Source: Dialister succinatiphilus YIT 11850 (lineage in GTDB: Bacteria > Bacillota > Negativicutes > Veillonellales > Dialisteraceae). From it: a stretch of 47,569 nucleotides of DNA. The stretch lies in the NCBI RefSeq assembly GCF_000242435.1, contig NZ_JH591188.1, positions 494,833-542,401 of the forward strand. The letters run 5' to 3'. The notes beneath the pieces were generated by a model that did no database searches, was not told the origin of the DNA, and worked only from the letters and a program-made list of their open reading frames with translations. This document shows positions 1 to 7,525 of this stretch, piece by piece. A program made the translations under genes and the position numbers. How positions within the stretch are numbered: position 1 is the stretch's first letter; every line of letters begins with the position of its first letter.

Positions 1-70
1 TGGCGTATCAAAGCGTCAGGAAACTATGGGCAAAAAGTTTCCTCTCCGGCTTAGGGCAGCGGCGTTTCAT
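1..70. repeat. Diverged solo copy of the 59-bp repeat family
   Basis: The first bases contain a GGAAACT...AGTTTCC inverted repeat followed by a CCGG-containing stretch and ATCATG. Read on the minus strand this matches the unit of the tandem array at 6352-6587. It may extend left of the window. No gene is seen between here and the tRNA promoter. Confidence 0.5.
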
Positions 71-206
71 CATGTCCCCTCCTCTTCGTAAACCTTTTTC
101 AAAAAAAATGTAAAAAAGGGGTAGACAGAGAGGACTCCTGATGGTATAATCTATAAACGTGATGAGGACAAACCTCTGAGCGAGCAAACAAGAATGAAAA
201 AAGTTC

Positions 207-235
207 TTGACAAGATGAATGAAATTGTGTATAAT
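207..235 (+). promoter_or_regulatory. Promoter of the tRNA cluster
   Basis: A perfect consensus -35 TTGACA (207-212) and -10 TATAAT (230-235) are separated by exactly 17 bp. The first tRNA starts 19 bases after the -10 box, so the expected transcript start lies just upstream of it. This is the best sigma-A-type promoter in the window and fits a highly expressed stable-RNA operon. Confidence 0.9.
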
Positions 236-253
236 ATATTTCGTCACTTGCGT

Positions 254-329
254 GCTGGCGTAGCTCAGTTGGTAGAGCAGCTGATTTGTAATCAGCAGGT
301 CGTAGGTTCAAGTCCTATTGCCAGCTCCA
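254..329 (+). tRNA. tRNA-Thr (anticodon UGU)
   Basis: A 76-nt cloverleaf with acceptor stem GCTGGCG paired to TGCCAGC, a D-arm of the usual AGCTCAGTTGGTAGAGC type, anticodon stem GCTGA/TCAGC around loop TTTGTAA, a GGTTCAAGTCC T-arm and an encoded CCA. The anticodon TGT reads threonine codons. It is the first of five tRNAs in a single apparent transcript. Confidence 0.95.
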
Positions 330-332
330 TAT

Positions 333-417
333 GGGCGGATTCCCGAGTGGTTAAAGGGAGCAGACTGTAAATCTGCCGGCTTTGCCTTCATAGGTTCGAA
401 TCCTATTCCGCCCACCA
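333..417 (+). tRNA. tRNA-Tyr (anticodon GUA)
   Basis: An 85-nt class II tRNA with a long variable arm. The acceptor stem GGGCGGA pairs with TCCGCCC. The anticodon stem GCAGA/TCTGC encloses CTGTAAA, giving GTA, tyrosine. CCA is encoded. Only 3 nt separate it from the preceding tRNA. Confidence 0.95.
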
Positions 418-422
418 AATAT

Positions 423-498
<76 letters not shown>

Positions 499-525
499 TG
501 TTAATTACTTCCTATATATAGATGT

Positions 526-601
526 GCTGATATAGCTCAGTTGGTAGAGCGTATCCTTGGTAAGGATAAGGTCACCAGTTCAATCCTGGTTATCAGCTCC
601 A
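526..601 (+). tRNA. tRNA-Thr (anticodon GGU)
   Basis: A 76-nt cloverleaf with acceptor GCTGATA/TATCAGC and anticodon stem TATCC/GGATA around TTGGTAA, giving GGT, threonine. CCA is encoded. It is the second threonine tRNA of the cluster and complements the UGU isoacceptor. Confidence 0.95.
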
Positions 602-602
602 T

Positions 603-679
603 GGCGGCTTAGCTCAGTTGGCTAGAGCAAGCGGTTCATACCCGCTGTGTCCGGAGTTCAAATCTCTGAGCCGCCACCA
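603..679 (+). tRNA. tRNA-Met (CAU), elongator type
   Basis: A 77-nt tRNA with acceptor GGCGGCT/AGCCGCC and anticodon stem AGCGG/CCGCT around TTCATAC, so the anticodon is CAT. It lacks the three G-C pairs and 1-72 mismatch of the initiator. The acceptor stem and D-loop resemble elongator Met more than the lysidine-modified Ile tRNA, but the sequence alone does not fully exclude the latter. Confidence 0.88.
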
Positions 680-692
680 AACACCGTAGAAA

Positions 693-718
693 AGAGTTCT
701 CGTTGGAGAGCTCTTTTT
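693..718 (+). terminator. Rho-independent terminator after the tRNA cluster
   Basis: A 9-bp stem AGAGTTCTC/GAGAGCTCT (one G-U pair) with a GTTG loop is followed by a run of T. It starts 13 nt after the last tRNA, so the tRNA transcript probably ends or is attenuated before tuf. Confidence 0.85.
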
Positions 719-720
719 AC

Positions 721-748
721 TGTTATCTGTCCTTTCGGGCAGATAGCA
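721..748 (+). other. Second hairpin between the tRNA terminator and tuf
   Basis: A 12-bp stem (TGTTATCTGTCC with GGGCAGATAGCA, G-U pairs allowed) with a TTTC loop directly follows the terminator T-run. The sequence after it is A/T-rich but lacks a clean T tract. It could be a backup terminator, an RNA processing site or a tuf leader structure; the function is not determined. Confidence 0.5.
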
Positions 749-794
749 GAAAGCATTTTATTTCCGAAAATGCATATGGAATTGCGCTGATTTC

Positions 795-823
795 TTGTTT
801 CCCGTTGACTTTCAATGTATAAT
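795..823 (+). promoter_or_regulatory. Probable tuf promoter
   Basis: A -10 TATAAT at 818-823 has TTGTTT 17 bp upstream at 795-800. The tuf start codon is 55 nt downstream. A TTGACT at 804-809 looks attractive but is only 8 bp from the -10 and is not usable with it. Confidence 0.65.
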
Positions 824-878
824 AAGAAAAGCGCAAATCTATTTTTGCAAATTCTTTTTTGTATAAGGAGAGAAAGAA

Positions 879-2066
879 ATGGCAAAAGCTCATTATGAAA
901 GAACAAAACCGCATGTTAACATCGGCACCATCGGCCACGTCGATCATGGTAAAACAACCCTGACCGCCGCTATCACCAAGGTACTGGCTGAAGAAGGCAA
1001 AGCTAACTTCCTGGATTATGCTTCCATTGATAAAGCACCGGAAGAAAGAGCTCGTGGTATCACAATCAACACCTCCACCGTTGAATATGAAACCGAAAAA
1101 CGTCACTATGCACACGTTGACTGCCCAGGGCACGCTGACTATGTAAAGAACATGATTACCGGTGCAGCTCAGATGGATGGCGCTATCCTCGTAGTATCTG
1201 CAGCTGATGGTCCTATGCCTCAGACCCGTGAACACATCCTCCTGGCTAAACAGGTAGGCGTTCCGGCTATCGTAGTATTCCTGAACAAAGCAGACCAGGT
1301 TGATGATCCCGAACTGATTGACCTCGTTGAAATGGAAATCAGAGACCTGCTGACCGAATATGGCTATCCGGGAGATGAAGTGCCGATTATCGTTGGCTCC
1401 GCTCTTGGTGCCCTCAATGGCAACAAAGAAGATGAACAGAAGATCCGCGACCTCATGAAGGCTGTTGACGAATACATCCCGACTCCTCAGCGCGATACCG
1501 ATAAACCGTTCCTGATGCCTGTCGAAGACGTATTCACCATTACCGGCCGTGGCACCGTTGCTACCGGTAGAGTAGAACGCGGCACCGTTAAAGTAGGCGA
1601 CGCAGCTGAAATCGTCGGCCTCCAGGAAAAACCGACCGAAACCGTTGTAACCGGCGTAGAAATGTTCAGAAAGACTCTGGACCAGGCTATGGCAGGCGAC
1701 AACATCGGCACCCTGCTCCGCGGCATTGACCGTAAGGACATCGTTCGCGGCCAGGTACTTGCTAAACCGGGCACCGTTCATCCCCACACCGAATTCACCG
1801 CTCAGGTGTATGTACTGACCAAAGATGAAGGCGGCCGTCATACCCCGTTCTTCAACGGCTATCGTCCGCAGTTCTTCTTCAGAACCACCGACGTAACCGG
1901 CGACATCACCCTGCCGGAAGGCACCGAAATGTGCATGCCTGGCGATAATGTCGAAATGACAGTTAAGCTCATCACCCCGATCGCTATGGAAGAAGGCCAG
2001 CGTTTCGCTATCCGCGAAGGCGGCCGTACCGTTGGCGCAGGCGTTGTAGCTAAGATTGCAAAATAA
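879..2066 (+). CDS. tuf: Translation elongation factor Tu
   Basis: EF-Tu (395 aa) is the GTPase that brings aminoacyl-tRNA to the ribosomal A site. The N-terminal G domain shows GHVDHGKTT near residue 19, DCPGH near 81 and NKAD near 136. Domains 2 and 3 follow, with the [11 protein letters not shown] and RTVGAGVV signatures, and the length is normal. AAGGAG lies just before the ATG. The gene follows a terminator and its own promoter behind a Thr-Tyr-Met-Thr-Met tRNA cluster, an arrangement like the tRNA-tufB operon of enterobacteria. It is not next to fusA/rpsGL here, so another tuf copy elsewhere is possible but cannot be seen. Confidence 0.98.
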   Translation: MAKAHYERTKPHVNIGTIGHVDHGKTTLTAAITKVLAEEGKANFLDYASIDKAPEERARGITINTSTVEYETEKRHYAHVDCPGHADYVKNMITGAAQMDGAILVVSAADGPMPQTREHILLAKQVGVPAIVVFLNKADQVDDPELIDLVEMEIRDLLTEYGYPGDEVPIIVGSALGALNGNKEDEQKIRDLMKAVDEYIPTPQRDTDKPFLMPVEDVFTITGRGTVATGRVERGTVKVGDAAEIVGLQEKPTETVVTGVEMFRKTLDQAMAGDNIGTLLRGIDRKDIVRGQVLAKPGTVHPHTEFTAQVYVLTKDEGGRHTPFFNGYRPQFFFRTTDVTGDITLPEGTEMCMPGDNVEMTVKLITPIAMEEGQRFAIREGGRTVGAGVVAKIAK

Positions 2067-2077
2067 TCCGCCCATCA

Positions 2078-2108
2078 AAAAAGAGCTCCTGAAAAGGAGC
2101 TCTTTTTT
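2078..2108. terminator. Bidirectional terminator between tuf and the convergent oxidoreductase
   Basis: AGAGCTCCT and AGGAGCTCT form a perfect 9-bp stem with a GAAA loop, flanked by A-runs on the left and T-runs on the right. It can therefore terminate tuf and also the minus-strand gene whose stop codon is at 2137. Confidence 0.92.
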
Positions 2109-2136
2109 AGTGCCATCATAAGCAGCAAGACTGCAT

Positions 2137-2697
2137 TTATTTCGCCAGTTCTTCCAACCGCTGCGCCAGCTTTTCCCCATGGGCCCTGCAGTCCCTAATC
2201 ACCCTTTCCTTCACGGATTCCGGACTGACACCGGGAATGAAAGCACAGCCATTGGTATAAATTGGTTCCTCATACTCCATACCGCAGAGCGCAGCAATCT
2301 GCTGGAAATTATAAAGGAAATCCTCCATGGGATGGCCATTGGGGCCGCCGGTCCTGTACGCACTGGCAGGAGAACCGGTAGTAAAGGAAATCTGGAACTT
2401 CTTTCCCTTCAGCGCCGTGCCGCCCGTGCCATAGGCAAAACCGTGGGCAAAGACCTCCTCCACCCAGTGCTTCATAAGAGAAGGATAAGAGTACCAGAAA
2501 ATGGGGAACTGGAAAACAATGATATCCGCGTCCTTCAAAAGAGCCTGATCCTTCTCCACCTGGGGTGCAAACCCTTCTTCATCCAGACGGAGCAGAGTGA
2601 AATCAGCCCCCTTCTCCTTTAGCGCTTCCAGAATGGTCTTATTGGCCAGAGACTGATTCAGACGGGGATGACCGGAAACAACAAGAATCTTAGACAT
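2137..2697 (-). CDS. NAD(P)H oxidoreductase, flavodoxin-like fold (KefF/MdaB-like)
   Basis: This 186-aa protein belongs to the Flavodoxin_2 type of FMN- or FAD-dependent NAD(P)H:quinone oxidoreductases, cytosolic two-electron reductases. The N-terminus MSKILVVSGHPR is the nucleotide/phosphate-binding beta-loop typical of the family. FQFPIFWYSYP (about residues 63-73) is the flavin-binding segment, and FTTGSP and GPNGHPMEDFL follow in the expected order. AAGGAGG lies 8 nt before the ATG. It is a single gene, convergent with tuf. The physiological substrate cannot be told from sequence: quinone, azo compound and modulator of a potassium efflux system are all possible. Confidence 0.85.
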   Translation of the reverse strand: MSKILVVSGHPRLNQSLANKTILEALKEKGADFTLLRLDEEGFAPQVEKDQALLKDADIIVFQFPIFWYSYPSLMKHWVEEVFAHGFAYGTGGTALKGKKFQISFTTGSPASAYRTGGPNGHPMEDFLYNFQQIAALCGMEYEEPIYTNGCAFIPGVSPESVKERVIRDCRAHGEKLAQRLEELAK

Positions 2698-2739
2698 ACA
2701 CAGGACCTCCTTTTATCAACATGATTCAAAGCTGTCTAT

Positions 2740-2745
2740 ATTGTA
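2740..2745 (-). promoter_or_regulatory. Probable extended -10 of the oxidoreductase gene
   Basis: On the minus strand TGCTACAAT forms an extended -10, about 43 nt before the start codon at 2697. No good -35 is visible, which extended -10 promoters can tolerate. The site lies just outside repeat block 1. Confidence 0.45.
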
Positions 2746-2783
2746 GCATAGAAAAGGAGAAAGAGGGAAATATGGACAAGCCA

Positions 2784-3838
2784 TGGACAAGCCCCTTTGG
2801 GGCTTGAGGGTTCAGGCGCCTTCGGCGCGGTCGGGATCGGGACCGGGGCGGTGCTTTCCAGTATTCCCGAAGGTTGACACGCCCTTACGGGCGTGAGGGT
2901 TGAGCCAGCCGCCGGGCCTTTTGGCCCTGGGCTGCCAGGGTTCTGTCCGGGACCGGCTGACGCCTCCCGGACGGGTTGAGGGCTCCGCCCTCGGGAGTTA
3001 TATAGTACCGCTCCGCTGGCGAGGTACGGCGCCTTCGGCGCCATTTTTTATACCGCCTTTGGCGGCGAAAACCATACAACCGCCCTGCGGGCGTCGGAAA
3101 ACAGGCCAACCTCGCTCCGCTCGAGTAATGGCTTCCCCCTTGCCTGCTTCGCGGGACTTCCCCCGCAAGCGGTGGCAGAACAAAGCTCCGTGAGGCTATT
3201 TTTCATAAGTGACTCTAAGTTTAGCACGGTTTGTAGTGCCCCCGCTTGCGGGGGAAAGGTGGTGGCGCAGCCACCAAAGGGGGGGGAGCGCAGCGAGCCA
3301 ATCAGCAGAATTGTTTTCATGCTATATGACACTGAAAGTAAATCCCGTAACGCCTCTTGCGTCCCCTTTAGGGGAAGAGGGCCACGAAGTGGCGAAGGGG
3401 TGGACGAGGGTAAGAATGATTATGATACTCTTATTCTATGTCTTATTGCCCTTCGCTTAGGGGGCCGCCGATTGGCGGTCAGAACCGCGATGGAGCATCA
3501 TATCGGTGCTCTGCCCCGTACACCCTTTTGCCACTACGTGGCATTTCCCCTCAAGGGGAAACGAGAGATATGGAGAGAAAAACAAGGTGTCATATACTTC
3601 ATGTACCATTCCGGTGTGTCCCCCTTTGGTGGCTGGCGCCACCACCTTGCTCGGTGGGAAGCATGTCATATGACACAGAAAGTAAATCCCGTAACGCTGA
3701 CTTTATACTCATCGCCCGTAAGGGCGATACCACAACCCTCGGCCTGAAAGGCCGTCAAACTTAAGAACCCTCCGGCCCATAGGGCCGGTCAATCCTAAGA
3801 ACCTTCCCTTTTGACCCCGGGCCACAGAGTGGCCCCAT
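2784..3838. repeat. Palindrome mosaic block 1
   Basis: About 1.05 kb of consecutive short hairpins with no credible gene. The left end has AAGCCCC/GGGGCTT followed by GAGGGTT linkers. The right end has GTCAAACTTAAGAACCCTC linkers, the reverse complement of the left-type linker, separating GGCC-type palindromes. Two copies of the conserved core (TATGACAC..AAAGTAAATCCCGTAACG) occur at 3322-3350 and 3667-3700. Bases 3150-3317 are nearly identical to 29246-29430 in block 7, and 3529-3650 to 46029-46150 in block 10. The right edge supplies the stop codon region of rarD. Confidence 0.9.
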
Positions 3839-3839
3839 C

Positions 3840-4736
3840 TTACGAACCTTTTCTCCTCTGTTCTCTGAAATCGGAGATGGAGAAGACCAGGAGGGCTGTC
3901 CATATGGTGGCAAATCCTGCAAGCTGCACGGTGCTGAAGGGTTCGTGGTAGAGGAAAATGCCCAGAAGGAGGGAGAGGCTGGGGGAGAGGTACTGGCAGA
4001 AGCCCAGTACGTTTAAGGGGAGGTGGTTGGCGCCGGTGGAGAAAAGAACCAGGGGAGCAGCGGTGACGATGCCGGCACCTATGAGGAGCCCGTCTGTCAT
4101 GGCGCTGCCCGCAAGGAAGTGGCCTTCGCCGGCGGTATAGAGCCATAGGGCGTATCCCAGGGCCCAGGGCAGCACCAGAAGTGTTTCCAGGGTGATGCTG
4201 ATGAAAGGGTTGATATGGAGTTTCTTCTTGGCGGCGCCGTAGAGGGCGAAGGTGAGGGCGAGACCCACTGAAATCAGGGGGAGACGGCCCAGTTCTATGG
4301 ACATGCCGGTTATGCCGAGGAAAGCGATGACGATGGAGGCCCATTTCAGCTTTGACAGTTTTTCGTGGAAGAGGAAGACCCCAAGGAGTACGCTCACCAG
4401 GGGATTGATATAGTAGCCGAAGCTGGAGTCCACGATGTGGTCATGGGTGACGGCCCAGATGAAAATGCACCAGTTGGCGGTGATTAAGAGGGAGGCTGAT
4501 ACCATGAGGGCTCCTTTGAGGGGATGGCTGCAAAGGTCCTTTACTGTGTTCCGAAAAAGGGATCCCATGCCCAGCGCCGCCAGGAGGAGGGCCATGAAGA
4601 CGAAAGACCAGATAATGCGGTGCGCCAGGATTTCGTAGGCGCCGGTGCCTTCCAGCAGTTTCCAGTACAGCGGAAGCACGCCCCAGAGGATGTAGCAGGC
4701 AAGGGCTGCCAGGAGCCCCTTTTTGTATTCGGTCAT
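3840..4736 (-). CDS. rarD: RarD-like EamA-family transporter
   Basis: An inner-membrane protein of the drug/metabolite transporter superfamily, RarD type, 298 aa with about ten hydrophobic segments arranged as two EamA repeats. GVLPLYWKLL near the N-terminus, AHRIIWSF and the INPLVSVLLG segment in the middle are RarD-like. The substrate is unknown; the family name comes from chloramphenicol resistance in Pseudomonas, and a resistance role should not be assumed. A longer start at 4745 is possible, but GGGAG then abuts that ATG, while the ATG at 4736 has it 9 nt away, so 4736 is preferred. The C-terminal codons GGT TCG TAA are part of the repeat-block linker (GGTTCTTAAG type). Confidence 0.9.
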   Translation of the reverse strand: MTEYKKGLLAALACYILWGVLPLYWKLLEGTGAYEILAHRIIWSFVFMALLLAALGMGSLFRNTVKDLCSHPLKGALMVSASLLITANWCIFIWAVTHDHIVDSSFGYYINPLVSVLLGVFLFHEKLSKLKWASIVIAFLGITGMSIELGRLPLISVGLALTFALYGAAKKKLHINPFISITLETLLVLPWALGYALWLYTAGEGHFLAGSAMTDGLLIGAGIVTAAPLVLFSTGANHLPLNVLGFCQYLSPSLSLLLGIFLYHEPFSTVQLAGFATIWTALLVFSISDFREQRRKGS

Positions 4737-4771
4737 GTGAACCATCTCCCTTTTTGAATCGTAGTGATACC

Positions 4772-4800
4772 ATTATATCCCTGAAATGGGTCCATGGCCA
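4772..4800 (-). promoter_or_regulatory. rarD promoter
   Basis: On the minus strand, TATAAT (4777-4772) lies 17 bp downstream of TGGCCA (4800-4795). The -10 ends about 35 nt before the rarD start. It is divergent from, and nearly overlaps, the promoter for the beta-helix gene. Confidence 0.6.
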
Positions 4801-4803
4801 GTA

Positions 4804-4812
4804 TGTTATAAT
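4804..4812 (+). promoter_or_regulatory. Extended -10 promoter of the first beta-helix gene
   Basis: TGTTATAAT is a perfect extended -10 element, 33 nt before the ATG at 4846. The -35 region is poor. Its distance to the divergent rarD promoter is so short that the two polymerases would interfere. Confidence 0.65.
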
Positions 4813-4845
4813 ACAGGAAATCAGGCAGTATAAGGAGTGAGCTTT

Positions 4846-6267
4846 ATGAAATATAAAATGACAGTTCTTCTGGCCTGTGCCCTTCTTCTTTCCAACGGAT
4901 GGGCCCGGGCCGCCGATAAAAATGGCGATGTCCTGCCCCGGCGGTTTTCCGATGCCATGACCTGGAATCTGCAGAATCGGGTAGAGGATATTACCATTAC
5001 CAAGGTGGCCGTTCCATCCGATTCGGCATCCCGTCCCAAGGCAGCAGAAAAAGGAAAGGCCCCTTCCTTGCCGGACCAGGTCTCTCAGGGCAGCGCCGCC
5101 AGAAATGTGACGGAAAAGGGCGTGCTGGAAAATCAGGTCTTCGGATCCACCGGCAATGATGAAAATGCCCTCCGCATTACCGGCGCTTCGGTGACATTGA
5201 AAAATGTGGAAATCATGAAAGAGGAAGGCACTTCCTCCAGCACTGAAAACGGTGATTTCTACGGTATGAATGCAGCCCTTCTGGCCACCGGCGGCGCCCG
5301 GGTGACAGTGGAGGATTCGGCTGTCCACAGCGCCGCTCTCAATGGCAACGGCCTTTTCAGCTACGGCAAGGGCACTGGGATTTTCGCAAAGAATGTGACC
5401 ATTACCACCGAAGGCAGCCACTCCGGCGGCCTGCAGACCACCGGTGGCGCTCTCACTGAGGCAGAAAACGTCACCGTTTCCACCGCCGGCAATTCTTCCG
5501 CCGCCATCCGCTCCGACCGGGGCGGCACGGTGCTGGTGAAAGGAGGCACCTTCCGCACCGAAGGATATGGCTCGCCGGCCGTTTACTCCACTGCCCGTAT
5601 TTCGATAGAGGGGGCCGACCTTTCCGCTTCCCGCTCCGAAGGGGCTGTGATTGAAGGGAAAAACAGCATCGCCCTCAAAAACTGCCGCATGGAAGGGAAT
5701 ATGGCGGATACCCGGGTAATGGGAGGGGAAACCATTAAGGAAGAAAATGTGCACACCGTCATGATTTACCAGTCTATGAGCGGTGATGCGGAAGAAGGAA
5801 CCTCCGCCTTCTCTATGGAAGGGGGCAGCCTCCTGTCCCATAAAGGAGATGTTTTCTACGTCACCAATACGGACTGCACCATCCAGCTGGATAATGTAAA
5901 AATCCAAAACGAAGATCCCGAGGGCGCTCTCCTTCGAATCTCCGGAAACAGCGGCTCCCGGGGATGGGGAAAGGCAGGCGCCAATGGGGGCAGAGCCCGT
6001 TTCATCGTCCAAAACCAGCAGATGGAAGGAAATATCCTGGTGGATTCCATTTCCCGCCTTTCCATGACCCTTGGCAAAAACTCCCGCTGGGACGGCGCCC
6101 TGCTTCAGGAGACAAATGACCAGGGACATGACAAAGACGCAGGCGCAGACCTGACCATCGAAAAAGGAGCCACCTGGAACATGACCGCCGATTCCACGGT
6201 CCATACCCTTCGCAACGAAGGAAAAATCGTGACCAATGGCCATACTCTGACAGTGCTGAAGAAATAG
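4846..6267 (+). CDS. Secreted right-handed beta-helix protein, adhesin-like
   Basis: A 473-aa exported protein. Residues 1-23 form a signal peptide (KYK, hydrophobic LLACALLLS, then ARAA). From about residue 95 the chain is a series of short repeats of the form ..xLKNVEI.., ..VTVEDSAVHS.., ..ITTEGSHSGG.., typical of parallel beta-helix rungs. A C-terminal unit contains GWGKAGANGG and GNILVDSIS. It is a paralogue of 10137-11684. No autotransporter barrel, LPXTG motif or SLH domain is present, so how it is held at the surface is not evident. AAGGAG lies 8 nt before the chosen ATG; a GTG 9 nt upstream is in frame but badly placed. The ligand is unknown. Confidence 0.75.
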   Translation: MKYKMTVLLACALLLSNGWARAADKNGDVLPRRFSDAMTWNLQNRVEDITITKVAVPSDSASRPKAAEKGKAPSLPDQVSQGSAARNVTEKGVLENQVFGSTGNDENALRITGASVTLKNVEIMKEEGTSSSTENGDFYGMNAALLATGGARVTVEDSAVHSAALNGNGLFSYGKGTGIFAKNVTITTEGSHSGGLQTTGGALTEAENVTVSTAGNSSAAIRSDRGGTVLVKGGTFRTEGYGSPAVYSTARISIEGADLSASRSEGAVIEGKNSIALKNCRMEGNMADTRVMGGETIKEENVHTVMIYQSMSGDAEEGTSAFSMEGGSLLSHKGDVFYVTNTDCTIQLDNVKIQNEDPEGALLRISGNSGSRGWGKAGANGGRARFIVQNQQMEGNILVDSISRLSMTLGKNSRWDGALLQETNDQGHDKDAGADLTIEKGATWNMTADSTVHTLRNEGKIVTNGHTLTVLKK

Positions 6268-6351
6268 GCGGGGATGTCAGACAATCAGACGGTCAGAAGG
6301 TCAGACGCCTTACCGTCATTTCGAGAGGAGTCGAGAAATCTCCGGCCGGAC

Positions 6352-6587
6352 AGTTTCCTGTCGTGATGATTTACTATAGTGTCATGCCGGATAGGAAACT
6401 TTTCGCAAATAGTTTCCTGCCCTGATGTTTTGCTATAGAGTCATGCCGGACAGGAAACCATTCGCGAATAGTTTCCCGCCCTGATGGTTTGCTATAGCGT
6501 CAAGTCGGATAGGAAACTTTTTGCAAACAGTTTCCTGCCGCTGTGAAGTACCATCGTCTCATGTCGGACAGGAATCCCATCATCTTT
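6352..6587 (+). repeat. Four tandem copies of a 59-bp repeat
   Basis: Units begin with AGTTTCC at 6352, 6411, 6470 and 6529, an exact 59-bp period. Each carries AGTTTCC...TATAG.GTCA.G.CGGA.AGGAAAC. The AGTTTCC of one unit can pair with the GGAAAC at the end of the same unit, so each unit can fold. The fourth unit is truncated. A lead-in at 6315-6345 has the GTCATTTCGAG..GTCGAGAAATCTC motif also seen at 7334-7412. There are no unique spacers, so it is not CRISPR. The rest of 6268-6687 holds a hairpin and the promoter of the next gene. Confidence 0.9.
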
Positions 6588-6588
6588 C

Positions 6589-6637
6589 AAGGCACCGGTA
6601 AATGTCGCTTCCCGGGCGACCATTGGTGCCTTTTTTT
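6589..6637 (+). terminator. Nested hairpin with T-run upstream of the VWA gene
   Basis: The outer stem AAGGCACC/GGTGCCTT encloses an inner GTCGC..GGCGAC stem, and seven T follow. It looks like an intrinsic terminator for read-through from the repeat array. Since it lies only 51 nt before the next start codon, an attenuator role is also possible. Confidence 0.65.
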
Positions 6638-6638
6638 C

Positions 6639-6647
6639 TGCTATCAT
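6639..6647 (+). promoter_or_regulatory. Possible extended -10 for the VWA gene
   Basis: TGCTATCAT directly follows the terminator T-run and lies 41 nt before the ATG. No clear -35 can be assigned because that region is the hairpin. Confidence 0.35.
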
Positions 6648-6687
6648 ACGTACAGAGATACCAATATTTCAGAAAGGACTGAGAACT

Positions 6688-7278
6688 ATGAAGCAGGAAA
6701 TGACAGAACTGGTATGCATTATTGACAGGAGCGGCTCCATGTCGGGATTTGAATCGGACACCATCGGCAGTTTCAACGGCATGATAGAAAAGCAGAAGAA
6801 GCTGCCTGGCACCTGTTATCTGACCGTCGTTCTTTTTAACCAGACCATGGATATGGTCTACGACCGGGAGGATATCAGCCACGTGCCGCCGATGACAGAA
6901 AAGGACTATGTGGCAGGCGGATGCACCGCCATGCTGGATGCCGTGGGGCTCAGTATCCGGAGAATGGAAAAGCTCCTTTCCCACAAACCGAAGGACGCCC
7001 GCCCGGACCATGTGGTTTTCTTCATTACCACCGACGGCTGTGAAAACGCAAGCACCCGCTTCAGCTGGAATGATATCCACAGGCTCATTAGCAAAGGAAA
7101 GGAAATGGGCTGGACCTTCATCTTCTCCGGCGCCGACATTGACGTGAAAGAAACGGCAGACCGCATGGGCATCGACGAAGACCGTGCCTACGCCTTCCAG
7201 CGCACCCCGGCGGGCATTGCCAAAAACATGGTCATTGTGGATGAGTGCTTGGAAGCCATACGGAAAGGAATGAAATAA
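6688..7278 (+). CDS. VWA-domain protein (TerY-like)
   Basis: A 196-aa cytosolic protein consisting of one von Willebrand factor A domain. The metal-binding MIDAS motif is visible: DRSGSM at residues 13-18, a threonine in GGCTAMLDAVG (about residue 79) and TTDG near residue 113. The fold and size resemble TerY-type VWA proteins of tellurite-resistance and stress gene sets, but no TerD or other Ter gene is nearby. AAAGGA lies about 10 nt upstream of the ATG. The converging neighbour carries a macro domain; the two may share an ADP-ribose or stress context, which is inference only. It has no signal peptide or membrane segment. Confidence 0.8.
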   Translation: MKQEMTELVCIIDRSGSMSGFESDTIGSFNGMIEKQKKLPGTCYLTVVLFNQTMDMVYDREDISHVPPMTEKDYVAGGCTAMLDAVGLSIRRMEKLLSHKPKDARPDHVVFFITTDGCENASTRFSWNDIHRLISKGKEMGWTFIFSGADIDVKETADRMGIDEDRAYAFQRTPAGIAKNMVIVDECLEAIRKGMK

Positions 7279-7333
7279 GCTGTTGGAAAGGGTTTTCTGC
7301 TGCTATGACAGACAATGTTTTCCCGCCCCCTGT

Positions 7334-7465
7334 CATTTCGAGCGGGGCTGTATGTCGTGATGAGGGGAAAGGCAAATGAGCTCTATTGAAACTCTGAGTC
7401 GAGAAATCTCCTGCCGGATAGTTTCCTGCCGCGTTGAAACGCCACTGCTTCATGCCGTATAGGAA
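7334..7465 (+). repeat. Solo copy of the 59-bp repeat family with GTCATTTCGAG lead-in
   Basis: GTCATTTCGAG at 7334 and GTCGAGAAATCTC at about 7398 precede a single unit with AGTTTCCTGCC...TTCATGCCG.ATAGGAAA. The organisation is the same as at 6315-6587 but with one unit instead of four. Confidence 0.7.
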
Positions 7466-7470
7466 ATTTC

Positions 7471-7525
7471 ATAACAAAAAGACTGTGAAAAAATGGGAAT
7501 CATCTTTTCACAGTCTTTTTGTTAT
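7471..7525. terminator. Bidirectional terminator with a 21-bp stem
   Basis: Bases 7471-7491 are perfectly complementary to 7505-7525, with a 13-nt loop. A- and T-runs are built into the stem, so it can act on both strands. It ends the VWA transcript and overlaps the stop codon of the macro-domain gene (7522-7524). Confidence 0.92.

Noticed and set aside
723-2180. A long open frame antisense to tuf
   Set aside because: Same cause as for rpoB; EF-Tu is certain on the plus strand.
6352-6587. Considered as a CRISPR array
   Set aside because: The period is 59 bp with the whole unit conserved; there are no unique spacers and no cas genes.
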